Shown in pieces: positions 5,846 through 6,487 of a stretch of DNA of 6,487 bases. The notes below the pieces were generated by a model. The model made no database searches. It was not told where the DNA came from and saw only the letters and a list, made by a program, of their open reading frames with translations. Source of the DNA: an uncultured Paracoccaceae bacterium (GTDB lineage Bacteria > Pseudomonadota > Alphaproteobacteria > Rhodobacterales > Rhodobacteraceae); the NCBI GenBank assembly GCA_937927885.1, contig CALEZJ010000104.1, positions 1 through 6,487 on the forward strand, written 5' to 3'. Within the stretch, counting starts at the first letter, position 1; every line of letters begins with the position of its first letter. Both the position numbers and the translations under genes were made by a program.

Positions 5846-6487
5846 ATGGGACGGCTGGACGGAAAACGCGCGCTGGTGACAGCAGCCGGGGCGGGAATCG
5901 GGCGGGCGACGGCGGCAGCCTTTCAGCGCGAGGGGGCCGAGGTGGTGGCCACCGACATCAACGCCGCCGCGCTGGCGGGTCTCGACGGTGCGCGTGCGCT
6001 GCGGCTCGATGTGCTTGACGGCGCGGCGATCAGCGCGCTGGTCGTGGCCGAAGGGCCTTTCGACATCCTGATGAATGCTGCGGGCTATGTGGCGCATGGC
6101 ACGATCCTCGACTGCGACGAGGCCGGCTGGGACCGGTCGGTGGATCTGAACCTGAAGGCGATGTACCGGCTCAGCCGGGCGGTTCTGCCAGGGATGCTCG
6201 ACCGTGGGCGGGGCTCGATCATCAATGTGGCTTCGGCGGTGGGCTCGATCCTGGCGGCGCCGAACCGGTTCGTTTACGGAGTGACCAAGGCGGGGGTGAT
6301 CGGCCTGACCAAGGCCATTGCCGCCGATTTCGTGGCGCGCGGCGTGCGCTGCAACGCGATCTGTCCCGGGACGGTCGACACGCCCTCGCTCGCCGAGCGG
6401 ATGGAGGCACTGGGCCGCACCCTGCCCGGCGGCATCGACGAGGCGCGGCGGCTGTTCCTGGCCCGCCAGCCGTCGGGCCGGTTGGGC
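5846..6487 (+). CDS. Short-chain dehydrogenase/reductase, DHRS6/BDH2-like, N-terminal 214 residues (cut by window end)
   Basis: The frame runs open to the window edge; 214 of an expected 245-255 residues are visible. It is a classical NAD(P)-dependent SDR: cofactor loop TAAGAGIG (12-19, Ala in place of the first Gly as in DHRS6), acidic D37 after strand 2 suggesting NAD preference, NAAG (77-80), N102, S130, the catalytic YGVTK (Y144, K148) and PGTVDTP (174-180). The segments HGTILDCDEAGWD (84-96), NRFVY (140-144), VDTPSLAER (177-185) and ARQPSGR (206-212) closely match human DHRS6/BDH2 and bacterial 2-keto-3-deoxy-L-fuconate dehydrogenase-type proteins. R141, R185 and R207 line up with the three Arg that bind the substrate carboxylate in DHRS6, so the substrate is probably a small hydroxy or keto acid. 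In this operon it would act after lactone hydrolysis. Class assignment is firm; the substrate is inferred. Confidence 0.93.
   Translation, partial: MGRLDGKRALVTAAGAGIGRATAAAFQREGAEVVATDINAAALAGLDGARALRLDVLDGAAISALVVAEGPFDILMNAAGYVAHGTILDCDEAGWDRSVDLNLKAMYRLSRAVLPGMLDRGRGSIINVASAVGSILAAPNRFVYGVTKAGVIGLTKAIAADFVARGVRCNAICPGTVDTPSLAERMEALGRTLPGGIDEARRLFLARQPSGRLG

Overview
The window is a densely packed, GC-rich (about two thirds G+C by eye) stretch of a bacterial chromosome or large replicon. Every real gene lies on the + strand. Codon choice, short gene gaps and the gene families suggest an alphaproteobacterium, most likely a Rhodobacterales/Paracoccus-like organism. That placement is inference; no rRNA or other phylogenetic marker is present.

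Layout. (1) Bases 1-560 hold the C-terminal end of a molybdenum hydroxylase large subunit (CoxL/xanthine dehydrogenase family), cut by the window edge. (2) Bases 560-1441 encode a MoxR-type AAA+ ATPase of the CoxD kind. (3) Bases 1438-2520 encode a VWA-domain protein of the CoxE kind. (4) Bases 2517-3398 encode a COG3618-type amidohydrolase (lactonase-like). (5) Bases 3410-4261 encode a metallo-beta-lactamase-fold hydrolase resembling N-acyl-homoserine lactonases. (6) Bases 4273-5829 encode a two-domain protein: an SMP-30/gluconolactonase beta-propeller joined to an isochorismatase-like hydrolase domain. (7) Bases 5846-6487 hold the N-terminal 214 residues of a short-chain dehydrogenase close to human DHRS6/BDH2 and to bacterial sugar-acid dehydrogenases, cut by the window end.

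The first four genes overlap by 1-4 bases (TGATG or ATGA junctions) and the last three are separated by only 11, 11 and 16 bases. There is no room for an internal promoter or terminator, and the set reads as one operon continuing beyond both edges. No gap reaches 300 bases. No tRNA, rRNA, mobile element, CRISPR array or attachment site was seen.

How the genes may work together (inference): the Mo hydroxylase would oxidise a cyclic or aldehyde-like substrate, with CoxD/CoxE-type proteins maturing its metal centre. The hydrolases, three of which belong to unrelated folds with known lactonases, would open or hydrolyse the product. The dehydrogenase would oxidise a hydroxy acid downstream. The substrate cannot be read from this sequence; a sugar lactone or an N-heterocycle are both possible. 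The most unusual points are the SMP-30-isochorismatase fusion, Ser in place of the expected nucleophilic Cys in its second domain, and three lactonase-type folds side by side in a cox-like operon.
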